A DNA stretch of 64,000 nt. Source: Sporofaciens musculi. GTDB lineage: Bacteria; Bacillota; Clostridia; Lachnospirales; Lachnospiraceae. The stretch lies in assembly GCF_009830285.1 (NCBI RefSeq), contig NZ_WUQX01000001.1, forward strand, positions 1,674,501-1,738,500. The letters are read 5' to 3'. Position 1 is the stretch's first letter. Every line of letters begins with the position of its first letter. Both the position numbers and the translations under genes were made by a program. Shown here piece by piece: positions 45,694 through 53,763 of the stretch. Under the pieces are notes generated by a model. The model saw only the letters and a program-made list of their open reading frames with translations. It was not told the origin of the DNA and ran no database searches.

Positions 45694-46962
45694 TTATTCT
45701 GCAATTTCATTCTGAAGTTCGTCTAACAGCTCCTTGACATTGCCCCCAAGTAATGCCTGCTGCTCAACATTGATAACGCCCTGTTTTACATCATCCCATT
45801 CAGTCTTTGCGGTTGGGTAGAACTTACAGCTTCCTACGATATCAACCCAGCTAGCCATACTCTCGTCTTCTTTTGCAAGAATCTCTCCGCCAGTAGAAGT
45901 TGCGGGAAGGAAACCTTCCATCAGAACCCACTCAGAGTAACGAGCATCTTCATAGAAGAAATCGAAGAATGTCTTGATTGCTTCCAGTTCCTCGTCAGAA
46001 TACTCATTGTCGAAGCACATGAAACGATCCATAACACCTGCGGAAACGGAATCAACGCCGCCGTTCGTCGGGATAGGAGCAACTGCATAATTGATAGAAT
46101 AACCGCCGTCAGCAATGTATGTAGGGATACTGTTAGGACCGATCATCATAGCAACCTGTCCTGCACCGAACATATCCTGCAGGTCATAACGTGTGTCGTT
46201 GGCAGGGTCACTGTTGGTATATCCTTCCTTCACCATGTTCACGGCATATTCGATGGCTTCAACGTTCTTGTCGCTGTTAAGCGCCCAGTTATTATCTTCG
46301 TCTACAAAGCCGCCGCCGTTGTTCCATGTGTAGTAAGCAAAAGCCGCCTGTCCTTCGTCAGTGGTCATATCAATGCCCCATGGATAGATATTGGAGTCGT
46401 GCTCCTTAATCTTCTTACAAGCTTCTGTCAGCTCATCCCATGTGGTAGGAACCTCAACACCGGCCGCCTCCAGGATATCAGCATTGTAATACAGCGCACG
46501 AGCGGAAGCCAAATCAGGAATCGCCCAGATTGTACCGTCTACATCAGACTGCTCTAAGAATGCCGGATACATCTTGTCATAAGTCTCCTTGGATACGAAA
46601 TCCTCAGCGGGGAGCAGAAGATCGTCTGCCTGATAGTTGGCAAATACGTCGATATTCAAAATATCAGGCGCATCATTATTGGAAATCCTAGTATTCACTA
46701 CTGTATAAATATCATTCCAAGATTCAACCTCTACCGTAAGATCAATGTCAGAGTGCTCTGCCTTGAAATCCTTAACGAAATCCTCCCACCATGTCTTTGT
46801 GTTCTGACCGTACTGTGCGGCGATGACATTAATAGAAACTTTTCCATCAGATTTCCCCTTATCTTTGGAGTCCGATCCCCCATCGGATGATCCACTGTTG
46901 CTGCATGCCGCCAATCCACACATCATGGAAAGGATCATGGATAATGCTACCAACTTTTTCAT
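45694..46962 (-). CDS. sugar ABC transporter substrate-binding lipoprotein
   Basis: 422 residues, SBP_bac_1 family, with a lipoprotein signal (ALSMILSMMCGLAAC, Cys about residue 20) and a Ser/Gly/Asp-rich linker. The mature part has DLTVEVESWNDIYTVVNTRI, YYNADILEAAGVEVPTTWDEL and a long C-terminal lobe. The ligand cannot be told from sequence. First gene of the operon, with a good promoter and AAAGGAGG. Confidence 0.9.
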   Translation of the reverse strand: MKKLVALSMILSMMCGLAACSNSGSSDGGSDSKDKGKSDGKVSINVIAAQYGQNTKTWWEDFVKDFKAEHSDIDLTVEVESWNDIYTVVNTRISNNDAPDILNIDVFANYQADDLLLPAEDFVSKETYDKMYPAFLEQSDVDGTIWAIPDLASARALYYNADILEAAGVEVPTTWDELTEACKKIKEHDSNIYPWGIDMTTDEGQAAFAYYTWNNGGGFVDEDNNWALNSDKNVEAIEYAVNMVKEGYTNSDPANDTRYDLQDMFGAGQVAMMIGPNSIPTYIADGGYSINYAVAPIPTNGGVDSVSAGVMDRFMCFDNEYSDEELEAIKTFFDFFYEDARYSEWVLMEGFLPATSTGGEILAKEDESMASWVDIVGSCKFYPTAKTEWDDVKQGVINVEQQALLGGNVKELLDELQNEIAE

Positions 46963-46986
46963 AACTAAAAAACCTCCTTTTGATTG

Positions 46987-47052
46987 TCTGACTCTGTTCG
47001 TCAGAATTAATGTTGTTAAAGGGAGTATACCATGTCATTTTGGTTTCGTCAA
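46987..47052 (-). promoter_or_regulatory. promoter and operator of the sugar operon
   Basis: On the minus strand TTGACG (47047-47052), a 17-nt spacer and TATACT (47024-47029). Just downstream, TCTGAC...GTCAGA (46987-47005) is a perfect inverted repeat placed as a repressor site. No regulator gene is adjacent. The rest of the 46963-47394 gap is AT-rich. Confidence 0.7.
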
Positions 47053-47326
47053 TATGAATATTAAAATAAAAAATGATAATAAATTATTATACAAAATAAC
47101 GAAAATAGAGAAGGTTACAAATGTAATTTAATGTGATTTTTGATAAATATTGTTAAAGTTTTTAAAGATATTTTGGGTGGATTAAAATATATAACTTAGA
47201 TATGTGCAGGACAAGTGTTATTTTGCCGTTTCGGGTACCAGCTTCTGGGAAAATGTTCTATTACGCAAGCATGCAGTTGTGTTTCCTGACAGTTGATTTT
47301 ATTTCCTAAAGTATCGGTACATTCGA

Positions 47327-47355
47327 TTGCTGTACATGGATACTCTTATTATAAT
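47327..47355 (+). promoter_or_regulatory. promoter of the XRE-ABC operon
   Basis: TTGCTG (47327-47332), a 17-nt spacer and TATAAT (47350-47355), 39 nt before the start codon. Confidence 0.7.
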
Positions 47356-47394
47356 TAGAGATGTAAGAAATACATTTGGATAGGAGAAGATAGT

Positions 47395-48510
47395 ATGTAT
47401 GGATTAGATTTGGCAGATAACATTGCCCGATTACGGCATGAGCGGAAGATTACGCAGGAGGAGCTGGCGGATTTTCTGGGGGTGACGAAAGCTTCTGTGT
47501 CTAAGTGGGAGAATGCTCAGAGCACGCCGGATCTGTTGATGGTGCTTGAGCTGGCGACATTTTTTGACGTGACCGTAGACGGACTGCTTGGGTATGAGCC
47601 CCAGCTTTCCCGTGAGCAGATTCGCCGCCGCTATGGAGAGTTATCAGGAGATTTTGCAAAGCTTCCCTTTGATGAGGCTCTGGGTAAGGTGCGAAGTCTG
47701 GCACATCGGTATTACTCCTGTTATCCTTTTCTGTTACAGCTTAGTATTCTTTACTGGAACCACTTTATGCTGGCAGATACAAGGGAAGAACAGCTTAAGC
47801 TTCTTGAGGAGGCAGATGCCTGGTGTGACCACATCTTAGAGAATTGCAGTGATGTAGGAGTGTGCGGCAGCGCTTTAGTGGTAAAAGCAGGACTGAACCT
47901 GCAGATGGGGAGGGCCGCGGAGACCATTGCGCTGTTAGAGCCGGCAGCAGAACCAGAACGTCTTGCCGGACAGGATAGCGGCCTTTTAGTTCAGGCATAC
48001 CAGATGGTAGGAGAGAGGGAGAAGGCCAGAAGCTATGTCCAGGCGAGACAATATCTGGGACTGTTAAACATGGTGGGAGATGGGATGCTGTCCCTTGCTC
48101 TGTATGAAGATGACCTGCCGCGGTGTGAAGAAACGATTCACAGACTGAAAGGTCTGATGAGAGGATACCAGTTGGAGGTACTGCACCCGAATATGGCTGC
48201 ACAGTTTTATTTCCAGTCAGCCCTGGTCTACGCAGTAAATGAGAAGTGGGATGAAGCTTTGGAGGCTCTTGGAGCTTTTGAGAAATGTATAAGCCGCCTT
48301 TTGGAAGCAGAGGAGATTACACTCCATGGGGATGAATATTTCGATTTGCTGGATGAGTGGATTGAGAGGCTTCCCTTAGGAAATATGGCGCCAAGGGATA
48401 GAGGTTTTATCTATAAAAATGTAGGGGAATCACTAGGGCATCCGGCTTTTTATGGGATGAGGGAGAGAAAAGAATTTCAAAGGCTTGTGCGTCGCTTTAC
48501 AAATAACTAA
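47395..48510 (+). CDS. XRE regulator with TPR-like C-terminus
   Basis: 371 residues. The N-terminal helix-turn-helix is LRHERKITQEELADFLGVTK then ASVSKWENAQSTPDL (residues 13-47). The rest is a helical repeat region resembling TPRs (for example AADTIALLE-like stretches and KWDEALEALGAFEKC), typical of regulators that sense peptides or partners. It begins an operon with a small membrane protein and an ABC exporter, and probably regulates them. Confidence 0.85.
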   Translation: MYGLDLADNIARLRHERKITQEELADFLGVTKASVSKWENAQSTPDLLMVLELATFFDVTVDGLLGYEPQLSREQIRRRYGELSGDFAKLPFDEALGKVRSLAHRYYSCYPFLLQLSILYWNHFMLADTREEQLKLLEEADAWCDHILENCSDVGVCGSALVVKAGLNLQMGRAAETIALLEPAAEPERLAGQDSGLLVQAYQMVGEREKARSYVQARQYLGLLNMVGDGMLSLALYEDDLPRCEETIHRLKGLMRGYQLEVLHPNMAAQFYFQSALVYAVNEKWDEALEALGAFEKCISRLLEAEEITLHGDEYFDLLDEWIERLPLGNMAPRDRGFIYKNVGESLGHPAFYGMRERKEFQRLVRRFTNN

Positions 48511-48541
48511 TTTTTAGCTTCAAAAAGAGGAGGAAAAAATA

Positions 48542-48745
48542 ATGCCTGATATGTATGAATTGTTACCGTTTTTTATTCCACTGGCAATCGCGGAGTTTGG
48601 TCTGTTAGCTTATACGCTTTACCATATCCTGACCCATAAGACTTATAAGCGGGGAAGCCGAGGGTTATGGATTGTCGTCACATTGGTTGGAATGCAGTTT
48701 ATCGGACCGATTCTGTATTTCCTGCTGGGAAAGGAGGACAGTTAA
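48542..48745 (+). CDS. small membrane protein, PLDc_N-like
   Basis: 67 residues with two hydrophobic helices (LLPFFIPLAIAEFGLLAYTL and GLWIVVTLVGMQFIGPILYF) and the ending LLGKEDS. The second helix and LLGK tail match the phospholipase-D nuclease N-terminal family found in bacteriocin-immunity and ABC exporter operons. The ATPase gene starts 2 nt downstream. Confidence 0.75.
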   Translation: MPDMYELLPFFIPLAIAEFGLLAYTLYHILTHKTYKRGSRGLWIVVTLVGMQFIGPILYFLLGKEDS

Positions 48746-48746
48746 T

Positions 48747-49655
48747 ATGGATATGCTGACCCTTTCCAATGTAGAAAAGCATTTTGGTGAAAAACAAGTA
48801 TTAAGAGATGTTACCTTTTCAGTTCCGGAGCATACGGTGTTCGGATTCGTGGGGCAAAACGGCGCAGGAAAGACCACTTCTATGAAGATCATACTTGGAC
48901 TGCTTTGTGCGGACGGCGGTGAGATACGAATAAACGGGCTGCCTGTCCGCTATGGAAATACGACCACGAATCGTTATGTGGGTTATCTGCCGGACGTGCC
49001 GGAATTCTATTCCTACATGACTCCTGGGGAATATCTAGGGTTTTGCGGGAAAATCGCCGGCATGACAGAGAAGGAGATTAAGAGCCGAACAGAGGAGATG
49101 CTCTGTCTGGTGGGGCTTAAAGGAGAGAAACGCCGGATTAAGGGATTTTCCCGCGGTATGAAGCAGCGGCTTGGAGTTGCCCAGGCGTTGTTTGGGCGTC
49201 CCAAGCTGCTGATTTGTGATGAGCCCACCTCTGCCCTTGACCCTGTGGGACGCAGAGAGCTGCTGCACATCCTGGAGTCGGCAAAGGAGGAGACTACGGT
49301 GCTTTTTTCCACACACATTCTCTCGGATGTTGAACATATCTGTGATGAAATCGCATTTCTCCATGAGGGGAGGATTGTGCTTCAGGGCTCTCTTGAGGAG
49401 GTGCGCAAGAGGAAGAAGGAGGCGGCCATGGAGATTGAGACAGAGAGAGCACAGGATGCCAAGGCTCTTAGGTCTGTATTTCCCTTCTTAAAAGGAATAG
49501 GAAGAAATAGCTTGTTATTGGAGGATACAAAAGGTATGCCAGACCTTCTGCGTTTCATTGCGGATAAGAACATGGCAATCCTGCGCATAGAAAGGCAGGA
49601 GGCAGCATTGGAGGATTTATTTATGGAGGTGGTATTAAATGAGAGCGTTTCTTAA
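48747..49655 (+). CDS. ABC exporter ATP-binding protein
   Basis: 302 residues, CcmA/BcrA type. Walker A is GQNGAGKTTS, signature FSRGMKQRLGVAQALF, Walker B LLICDEPTSALD, switch histidine in STHILSDVEHI. The C-terminal domain is as in bacitracin- or lantibiotic-export ATPases. The start ATG at 48747 follows AAAGGAGG. It overlaps the permease gene. Confidence 0.9.
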   Translation: MDMLTLSNVEKHFGEKQVLRDVTFSVPEHTVFGFVGQNGAGKTTSMKIILGLLCADGGEIRINGLPVRYGNTTTNRYVGYLPDVPEFYSYMTPGEYLGFCGKIAGMTEKEIKSRTEEMLCLVGLKGEKRRIKGFSRGMKQRLGVAQALFGRPKLLICDEPTSALDPVGRRELLHILESAKEETTVLFSTHILSDVEHICDEIAFLHEGRIVLQGSLEEVRKRKKEAAMEIETERAQDAKALRSVFPFLKGIGRNSLLLEDTKGMPDLLRFIADKNMAILRIERQEAALEDLFMEVVLNESVS

Positions 49656-50400
49656 AAAAGAATGGCTGGAATGGAGCAGGACCGGACGGTTTCTGGTTCT
49701 GCTGCTAGTCTTTACAGTATTCGGAATCATGAATCCAGCGCTTGCGAAGCTTACCCCATGGCTTGTGGAGATTATGTCAGAATCCCTGACGGATATGGGG
49801 CTTGTGGCTTCGGAGGTCACTGTGGATGCTATGGATTCCTGGGTGCAGTTTTATAAAAATATTCCTATGGCATTGATTATTTTCGTCTTGGTGTGCAGCG
49901 GCAGTTTTACCGGTGAATACGAGAAGGGAACGTTCATTCCTGTAGTGACCAAAGGGCTTTCGCGCAGAAAGATTCTGGCGGCTAAGGCGCTGCTTCTGTA
50001 TGGCATGTGGACGGTAATGTATGGGCTTTGTTTCGGGATTACTTACGGGTATAATGAATATTTTTGGGATAACAGCATTGCAGGGCATCTGTTTGCAGCC
50101 GCAGCCTGCACCTGGTTGTTCGGTGTGTGGGTGATTGGGCTTCTGATTTGTTTTTCTGCCTTTGCAAAAAGCAGCTCCCAGGTACTTCTGGGAACTGGGG
50201 GCGTAGCTATGGGGGTCTATCTCTTGGGGATGTTCCCAAAGCTCGCCTCTTTTCTTCCGGCGAAGCTGATGGAGGGCCTGGCTCTTTTGCAGCAGGTTTG
50301 TGAAGTGGAAGACTATATTGCCAGTGCGGTGACTTCTGGGCTTCTGGTTTTTTTGTGTATGTGTATGGCTGTGGTATGTTTTGACAGGAAACAGCTCTGA
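49639..50400 (+). CDS. ABC-2 type permease
   Basis: 253 residues, about six helices, starting MRAFLKKEWLEWSRTGRFLV as ABC-2 permeases do, with the GEYEKGTFIPVVTKGLSRRK loop. It pairs with the ATPase it overlaps by 17 nt. Substrate unknown; peptide antibiotic resistance or export is possible. Confidence 0.88.
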   Translation: MRAFLKKEWLEWSRTGRFLVLLLVFTVFGIMNPALAKLTPWLVEIMSESLTDMGLVASEVTVDAMDSWVQFYKNIPMALIIFVLVCSGSFTGEYEKGTFIPVVTKGLSRRKILAAKALLLYGMWTVMYGLCFGITYGYNEYFWDNSIAGHLFAAAACTWLFGVWVIGLLICFSAFAKSSSQVLLGTGGVAMGVYLLGMFPKLASFLPAKLMEGLALLQQVCEVEDYIASAVTSGLLVFLCMCMAVVCFDRKQL

Positions 50401-50477
50401 AAGTAATGTAAGGCATATGGATTTTATCCATGTCAAGGACTAAAACTTTTTTTATTTTTATATTTCGGGAATATGAC

Positions 50478-50540
50478 GCCCTCCAAGTGAGAATCATTTT
50501 ACTATACAAAGATTCAAAATCATTTATCTGGTAGGAGGGC
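50478..50540 (+). promoter_or_regulatory. sigG leader with sequestered ribosome site
   Basis: GCCCTCC (50478-50484) is the exact complement of the ribosome binding site GGAGGGC (50534-50540), 49 nt downstream. A leader hairpin limiting sigG translation is reported in Bacillus subtilis, so this looks functional. Confidence 0.55.
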
Positions 50541-50548
50541 TCTTTATT

Positions 50549-51325
50549 ATGGCACAGGGAAAAGTAGAAATATGCGGGGTGAATACGGCGAAGCTACCAA
50601 TCCTTAAGGAAGAAGAAAAGGAGGCTTTGATTGCCCGAATCAAGGCGGGGGATGCAGAGGCGAAGGAAGAATATATTAAGGGCAATCTCCGGCTTGTGCT
50701 GAGTGTGATTAAGCGTTTCGGGGCAAGCAATGAGAACCCTGACGATTTGTTTCAGATCGGATGTATCGGTCTGATTAAAGCGATTAATAATTTCAATACA
50801 GAACTTGACGTGAAGTTTTCTACTTACGCTGTACCCATGATTATCGGTGAAATCAGGCGGTATATGAGGGACAATAATTCCATCCGTGTCAGCCGTTCTT
50901 TGCGGGATACTGCGTATAAGGCTATTTACGCAAAGGAAAACTATGTGAAACGGAATCTAAAGGAACCGACGGTTCAGGAGATTGCGGAGGAGATTGGGAT
51001 TTCCAAGGAGGATATAGTGTTTGCCCTGGATGCAATCCAGGCGCCTATGAGCCTGCAGGAGCCGGTCTATAATGACGGAGGGGACGCCCTTTATGTGATG
51101 GACCAGATCAGCGATACGAAAAATAAAGAAGAAAAATGGGTGGAGGACCTGTCTTTGGAGGCTGCCATGGAGCATCTTGGAGAGCGGGAAAGGTATATCA
51201 TTAAGCTTCGGTTTTTCGAGGGAAAGACCCAGATGGAGGTGGCTGAGCAGATTCAGATTTCCCAGGCCCAGGTCAGCAGGCTTGAGAAGAATGCCCTTCG
51301 GGTAATGAAGCAGTATCTCTCCTGA
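50549..51325 (+). CDS. sigG: sporulation sigma factor SigG
   Basis: 258 residues with the SigG N-terminus KVEICGVNTAKLPIL, region 2 (RLVLSVIKRF, DDLFQIGCIGLIKAINNF), KFSTYAVPMIIGEIRRYMRD, SRSLRDTAYKA, and region 4 (FFEGKTQMEVAEQIQISQAQ). It directs late forespore transcription. This marks the host as a spore-former lineage. The spoIIG genes are not next to it, unlike in Bacillus. Confidence 0.93.
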   Translation: MAQGKVEICGVNTAKLPILKEEEKEALIARIKAGDAEAKEEYIKGNLRLVLSVIKRFGASNENPDDLFQIGCIGLIKAINNFNTELDVKFSTYAVPMIIGEIRRYMRDNNSIRVSRSLRDTAYKAIYAKENYVKRNLKEPTVQEIAEEIGISKEDIVFALDAIQAPMSLQEPVYNDGGDALYVMDQISDTKNKEEKWVEDLSLEAAMEHLGERERYIIKLRFFEGKTQMEVAEQIQISQAQVSRLEKNALRVMKQYLS

Positions 51326-51349
51326 TATGTTAAAATTTATATTTTACAG

Positions 51350-51540
51350 GCCAGTACAGTAATGGGGACGTTACTGTTCACTCCTGAGCCGTGCACTACG
51401 CTGCACGGCTACAGGCCAGTATGGTAATGGGGGCAGAATCCGGCCTCTTGCCGTAAGGCAACCTTAAATAGGCCGGATTCGTTACTGTGAACACCATGGG
51501 TGTGAACAGTAACATGGGGACGCGCTACCTTTGGAAAAAG
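51350..51540. repeat. palindrome-rich intergenic repeat
   Basis: GGCCAGTA..GTAATGGGG occurs twice (about 51351 and 51412). GTTACTGTTCAC (51370-51381) pairs with GTGAACAGTAAC (51502-51513). AGCCGTGC/GCACGGCT and AATCCGGCCT/AGGCCGGATT are further stems. It looks like a REP/MITE-type element or a structured RNA; no gene in 51326-51603. Confidence 0.65.
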
Positions 51541-51603
51541 AGTGCGTTCCCACTTGCATTTTTCCAGGGTCTATACTATGATTAGGGCATGGAGGATATT
51601 TAT

Positions 51604-52251
51604 ATGATGAAAGCATGCATATTTGACTTAGACGGAACACTGACTGACACACTGGAATCTTTAGCTTACTCGGTAGGGGAGACGTTAAAGGAGATGGGAC
51701 TTTCGCCTATCACGTCGGATGAATGCCGCAGGTTTGTAGGCAACGGCGCCAGGGCTTTGATGGAAAAAGCCCTTAAGGCGGCAGGTGAAACAGACGGCAG
51801 CAGGCTTGACGAGGGGATGGAGGTTTATGGACGTATATTTGACGCCAACTGTACATATCATGTAACACCCTACGAAGGTGTCAGGGAAATGCTTGCTGAG
51901 CTTAAAAGACGGGGAATGAGGCTTGGGGTCCTGTCTAATAAGCCACATCTGCAGACAGTGAAGGTGGTCAGAGAGGTCTTTGGAGAGGATGTCTTTGACT
52001 GCGTTCAGGGACAGCAGGAGGGGATTGCCAGGAAGCCTTCTGCCGAAGGGGTGTACCGATTAATGGAGGCGCTTGGCGTAGCGAAAGAAGAATGTCTGTA
52101 TGTGGGTGATTCTGAGGTAGATATCCGTACAGGGAAGAATGCAGGTGTCAGGACCATTGGAGTCTCATGGGGATTTCGCAGCAGAGAGGTCTTGGCAGAC
52201 GCCGAAGCGGAGACAATTATTGACGCGCCAGAAGAGCTGCTTAGTATTTAA
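51604..52251 (+). CDS. HAD phosphatase, phosphoglycolate phosphatase-like
   Basis: About 215 residues. HAD motif I is FDLDGTLTDT with the DxD pair, motif II LSNKPH, motif III lysine in GIARKPSAEG, motif IV YVGDSEVDI. The cap domain is Gph-like. The start at 51604 follows GGAGGAT; a start at 51589 would lie before it. Likely a phosphoglycolate or related sugar-phosphate phosphatase. Confidence 0.85.
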   Translation: MMKACIFDLDGTLTDTLESLAYSVGETLKEMGLSPITSDECRRFVGNGARALMEKALKAAGETDGSRLDEGMEVYGRIFDANCTYHVTPYEGVREMLAELKRRGMRLGVLSNKPHLQTVKVVREVFGEDVFDCVQGQQEGIARKPSAEGVYRLMEALGVAKEECLYVGDSEVDIRTGKNAGVRTIGVSWGFRSREVLADAEAETIIDAPEELLSI

Positions 52252-52311
52252 GAAGCATCCGTTGGTGCGAAAGGTCATCAGCTTAATACCATAAAGGGAG
52301 GAAGAAGGAAG

Positions 52312-52575
52312 ATGTATGAGTATGATGAAGATTGCCTGAAAACATTTATTAAAAAGCAGGGACAGTTATTTGACGAGCCGGTAGCAGAGACGCTTGCGGA
52401 AGCAGAGGCATTTCTTGAGGACTGTATGGCGGTTGTTGTGGACAGTATCGGGGAAGTGAAGGAATTTTTGAAGGAAGAGGGCGCTGATGTGGAGGGAATG
52501 TCTGCCGAGGAGTTAGAGGAAGCGTCAGAGGTATTTGCCCTTTCTGGAGGAAGATATCTGATTGTGGAAGGATAG
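52312..52575 (+). CDS. acidic hypothetical protein
   Basis: 87 residues, very acidic and helical (ETLAEAEAFLEDCMAVVVDS ... EELEEASEVF), ending GGRYLIVEG. No domain is recognised. AGGGAGGAAG precedes the ATG, and a terminator follows, so it is a real separate gene. Confidence 0.65.
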   Translation: MYEYDEDCLKTFIKKQGQLFDEPVAETLAEAEAFLEDCMAVVVDSIGEVKEFLKEEGADVEGMSAEELEEASEVFALSGGRYLIVEG

Positions 52576-52594
52576 GAATGTATATAGCATGAAT

Positions 52595-52630
52595 AAAAAG
52601 CCGTAACTACTTGGTAGTTTCGGCTTTTTT
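52595..52630. terminator. bidirectional terminator
   Basis: AAAAAGCCG-TAACTAC and GTAGTTT-CGGCTTTTTT form a stem with A and T tracts on both sides, between convergent genes. Confidence 0.8.
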
Positions 52631-53041
52631 CAGCGCTTCTTCGATTGCATTGATGATTACCTGAGAAGTATAGGGATTATCTTCGGAATACTGGATATTT
52701 TCTAAGGACTGATGGTCATATACCTGCTCTGCAATATCTTCTATCGCCGGCTGGATTAAGGGAAACATGGTTGCTACGGTTTCGTCCAGGTTGGAGAAGC
52801 GAATGGAGTTGATGTGGGCTTCATCCACTGTGACCTCCACCTCAAGAGCGGTATTATTCAGGGTGACTGTGGAGGTGTAGACTCCAGGCATGTATTTTTC
52901 TTCGTTGGTTCTGGCCTCTTTATTCTTAGGAAGGAACATGAACATAAGCAGTACAATCAAAAGGACTGCCAAAGCTGCAAATACCGCCGTGTAGATAATC
53001 TCCTTCATATGCAATACGACTATTTTTGTTCTGGAACTCAT
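52607..53041 (-). CDS. membrane-anchored FMN-binding-like protein
   Basis: 144 residues: an N-terminal membrane helix (IIYTAVFAALAVLLIVLLMF) and an extracytoplasmic domain beginning YMPGVYTSTVTLNNTALEV, with the VDEAHINSIRFSNL pattern of short FMN-binding domains. The threonine that carries FMN in Rnf-type proteins is not evident, so cofactor binding is uncertain. Start 53041 has AGGAGGC. Confidence 0.6.
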   Translation of the reverse strand: MSSRTKIVVLHMKEIIYTAVFAALAVLLIVLLMFMFLPKNKEARTNEEKYMPGVYTSTVTLNNTALEVEVTVDEAHINSIRFSNLDETVATMFPLIQPAIEDIAEQVYDHQSLENIQYSEDNPYTSQVIINAIEEALKKAETTK

Positions 53042-53173
53042 AAACTGCCTCCTGTATTGGGTATGATATTTGGTTTTCTATAATGTATGAGAAAAGAAGG
53101 AAAATTATTCATTTCTTTTTGCGTGACAAATGAACCTGCTTCTTGTATAATAGGAATTCGAGGTGAAGAAAAC

Positions 53174-53761
53174 ATGTATATCATTGCAGGGCTTGGGAAT
53201 CCTACATTGCAGTATGAAGGAACCAGGCATAATGTGGGTTTTAATGTCATAGATGTCCTTGCGGACAAATATAATATTTCTGTGGATACTAGAAAAAATC
53301 GGGCATATATCGGAAAGGGGATAATCTGCGGCAGGAAGGTGCTTCTGGCAAAACCCCAGACCTATATGAATCTCAGCGGGGAGAGTATCCGTGGGCTTTT
53401 GGATTATTATAAGTCAGACCCAGAAGATGAGCTTTTGGTAATCTATGATGACGTGAGCCTGGATGTGGGACAGATTCGTGTCCGCAAGAAGGGAAGTGCA
53501 GGCGGACACAATGGAATCAAGAATATTATCTCGAATCTTGGCACAGAGGTGTTTGGGCGTATCAAGGTGGGAGTAGGAGAGAAGCCGAAGAACTACGACC
53601 TTGCGGATTATGTGCTCGGACATTTTTCCAAAGCAGAGAGAGAACTTATGGAGGAAGGCTACCAGCGGGCGGTCTGTGCGGTTTTGACGACTCTTGAGGA
53701 GGGAATGGAGCCTGCTATGAACCTATATAACAGGAAGGTAAAGCCGAAGAAGGAGGCATAA
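53174..53761 (+). CDS. pth: peptidyl-tRNA hydrolase
   Basis: 195 residues. It has the Pth signature GLGNPTLQYEGTRHNVGFNV with catalytic His in RHNVG, LAKPQTYMNLSG, VIYDDVSLD with the catalytic Asp, and GGHNGIKNI. It recycles peptidyl-tRNA released from stalled ribosomes. The start at 53174 follows GAGGTG. Two bases separate it from mfd, a common pairing. Confidence 0.95.
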   Translation: MYIIAGLGNPTLQYEGTRHNVGFNVIDVLADKYNISVDTRKNRAYIGKGIICGRKVLLAKPQTYMNLSGESIRGLLDYYKSDPEDELLVIYDDVSLDVGQIRVRKKGSAGGHNGIKNIISNLGTEVFGRIKVGVGEKPKNYDLADYVLGHFSKAERELMEEGYQRAVCAVLTTLEEGMEPAMNLYNRKVKPKKEA

Positions 53762-53763
53762 GG

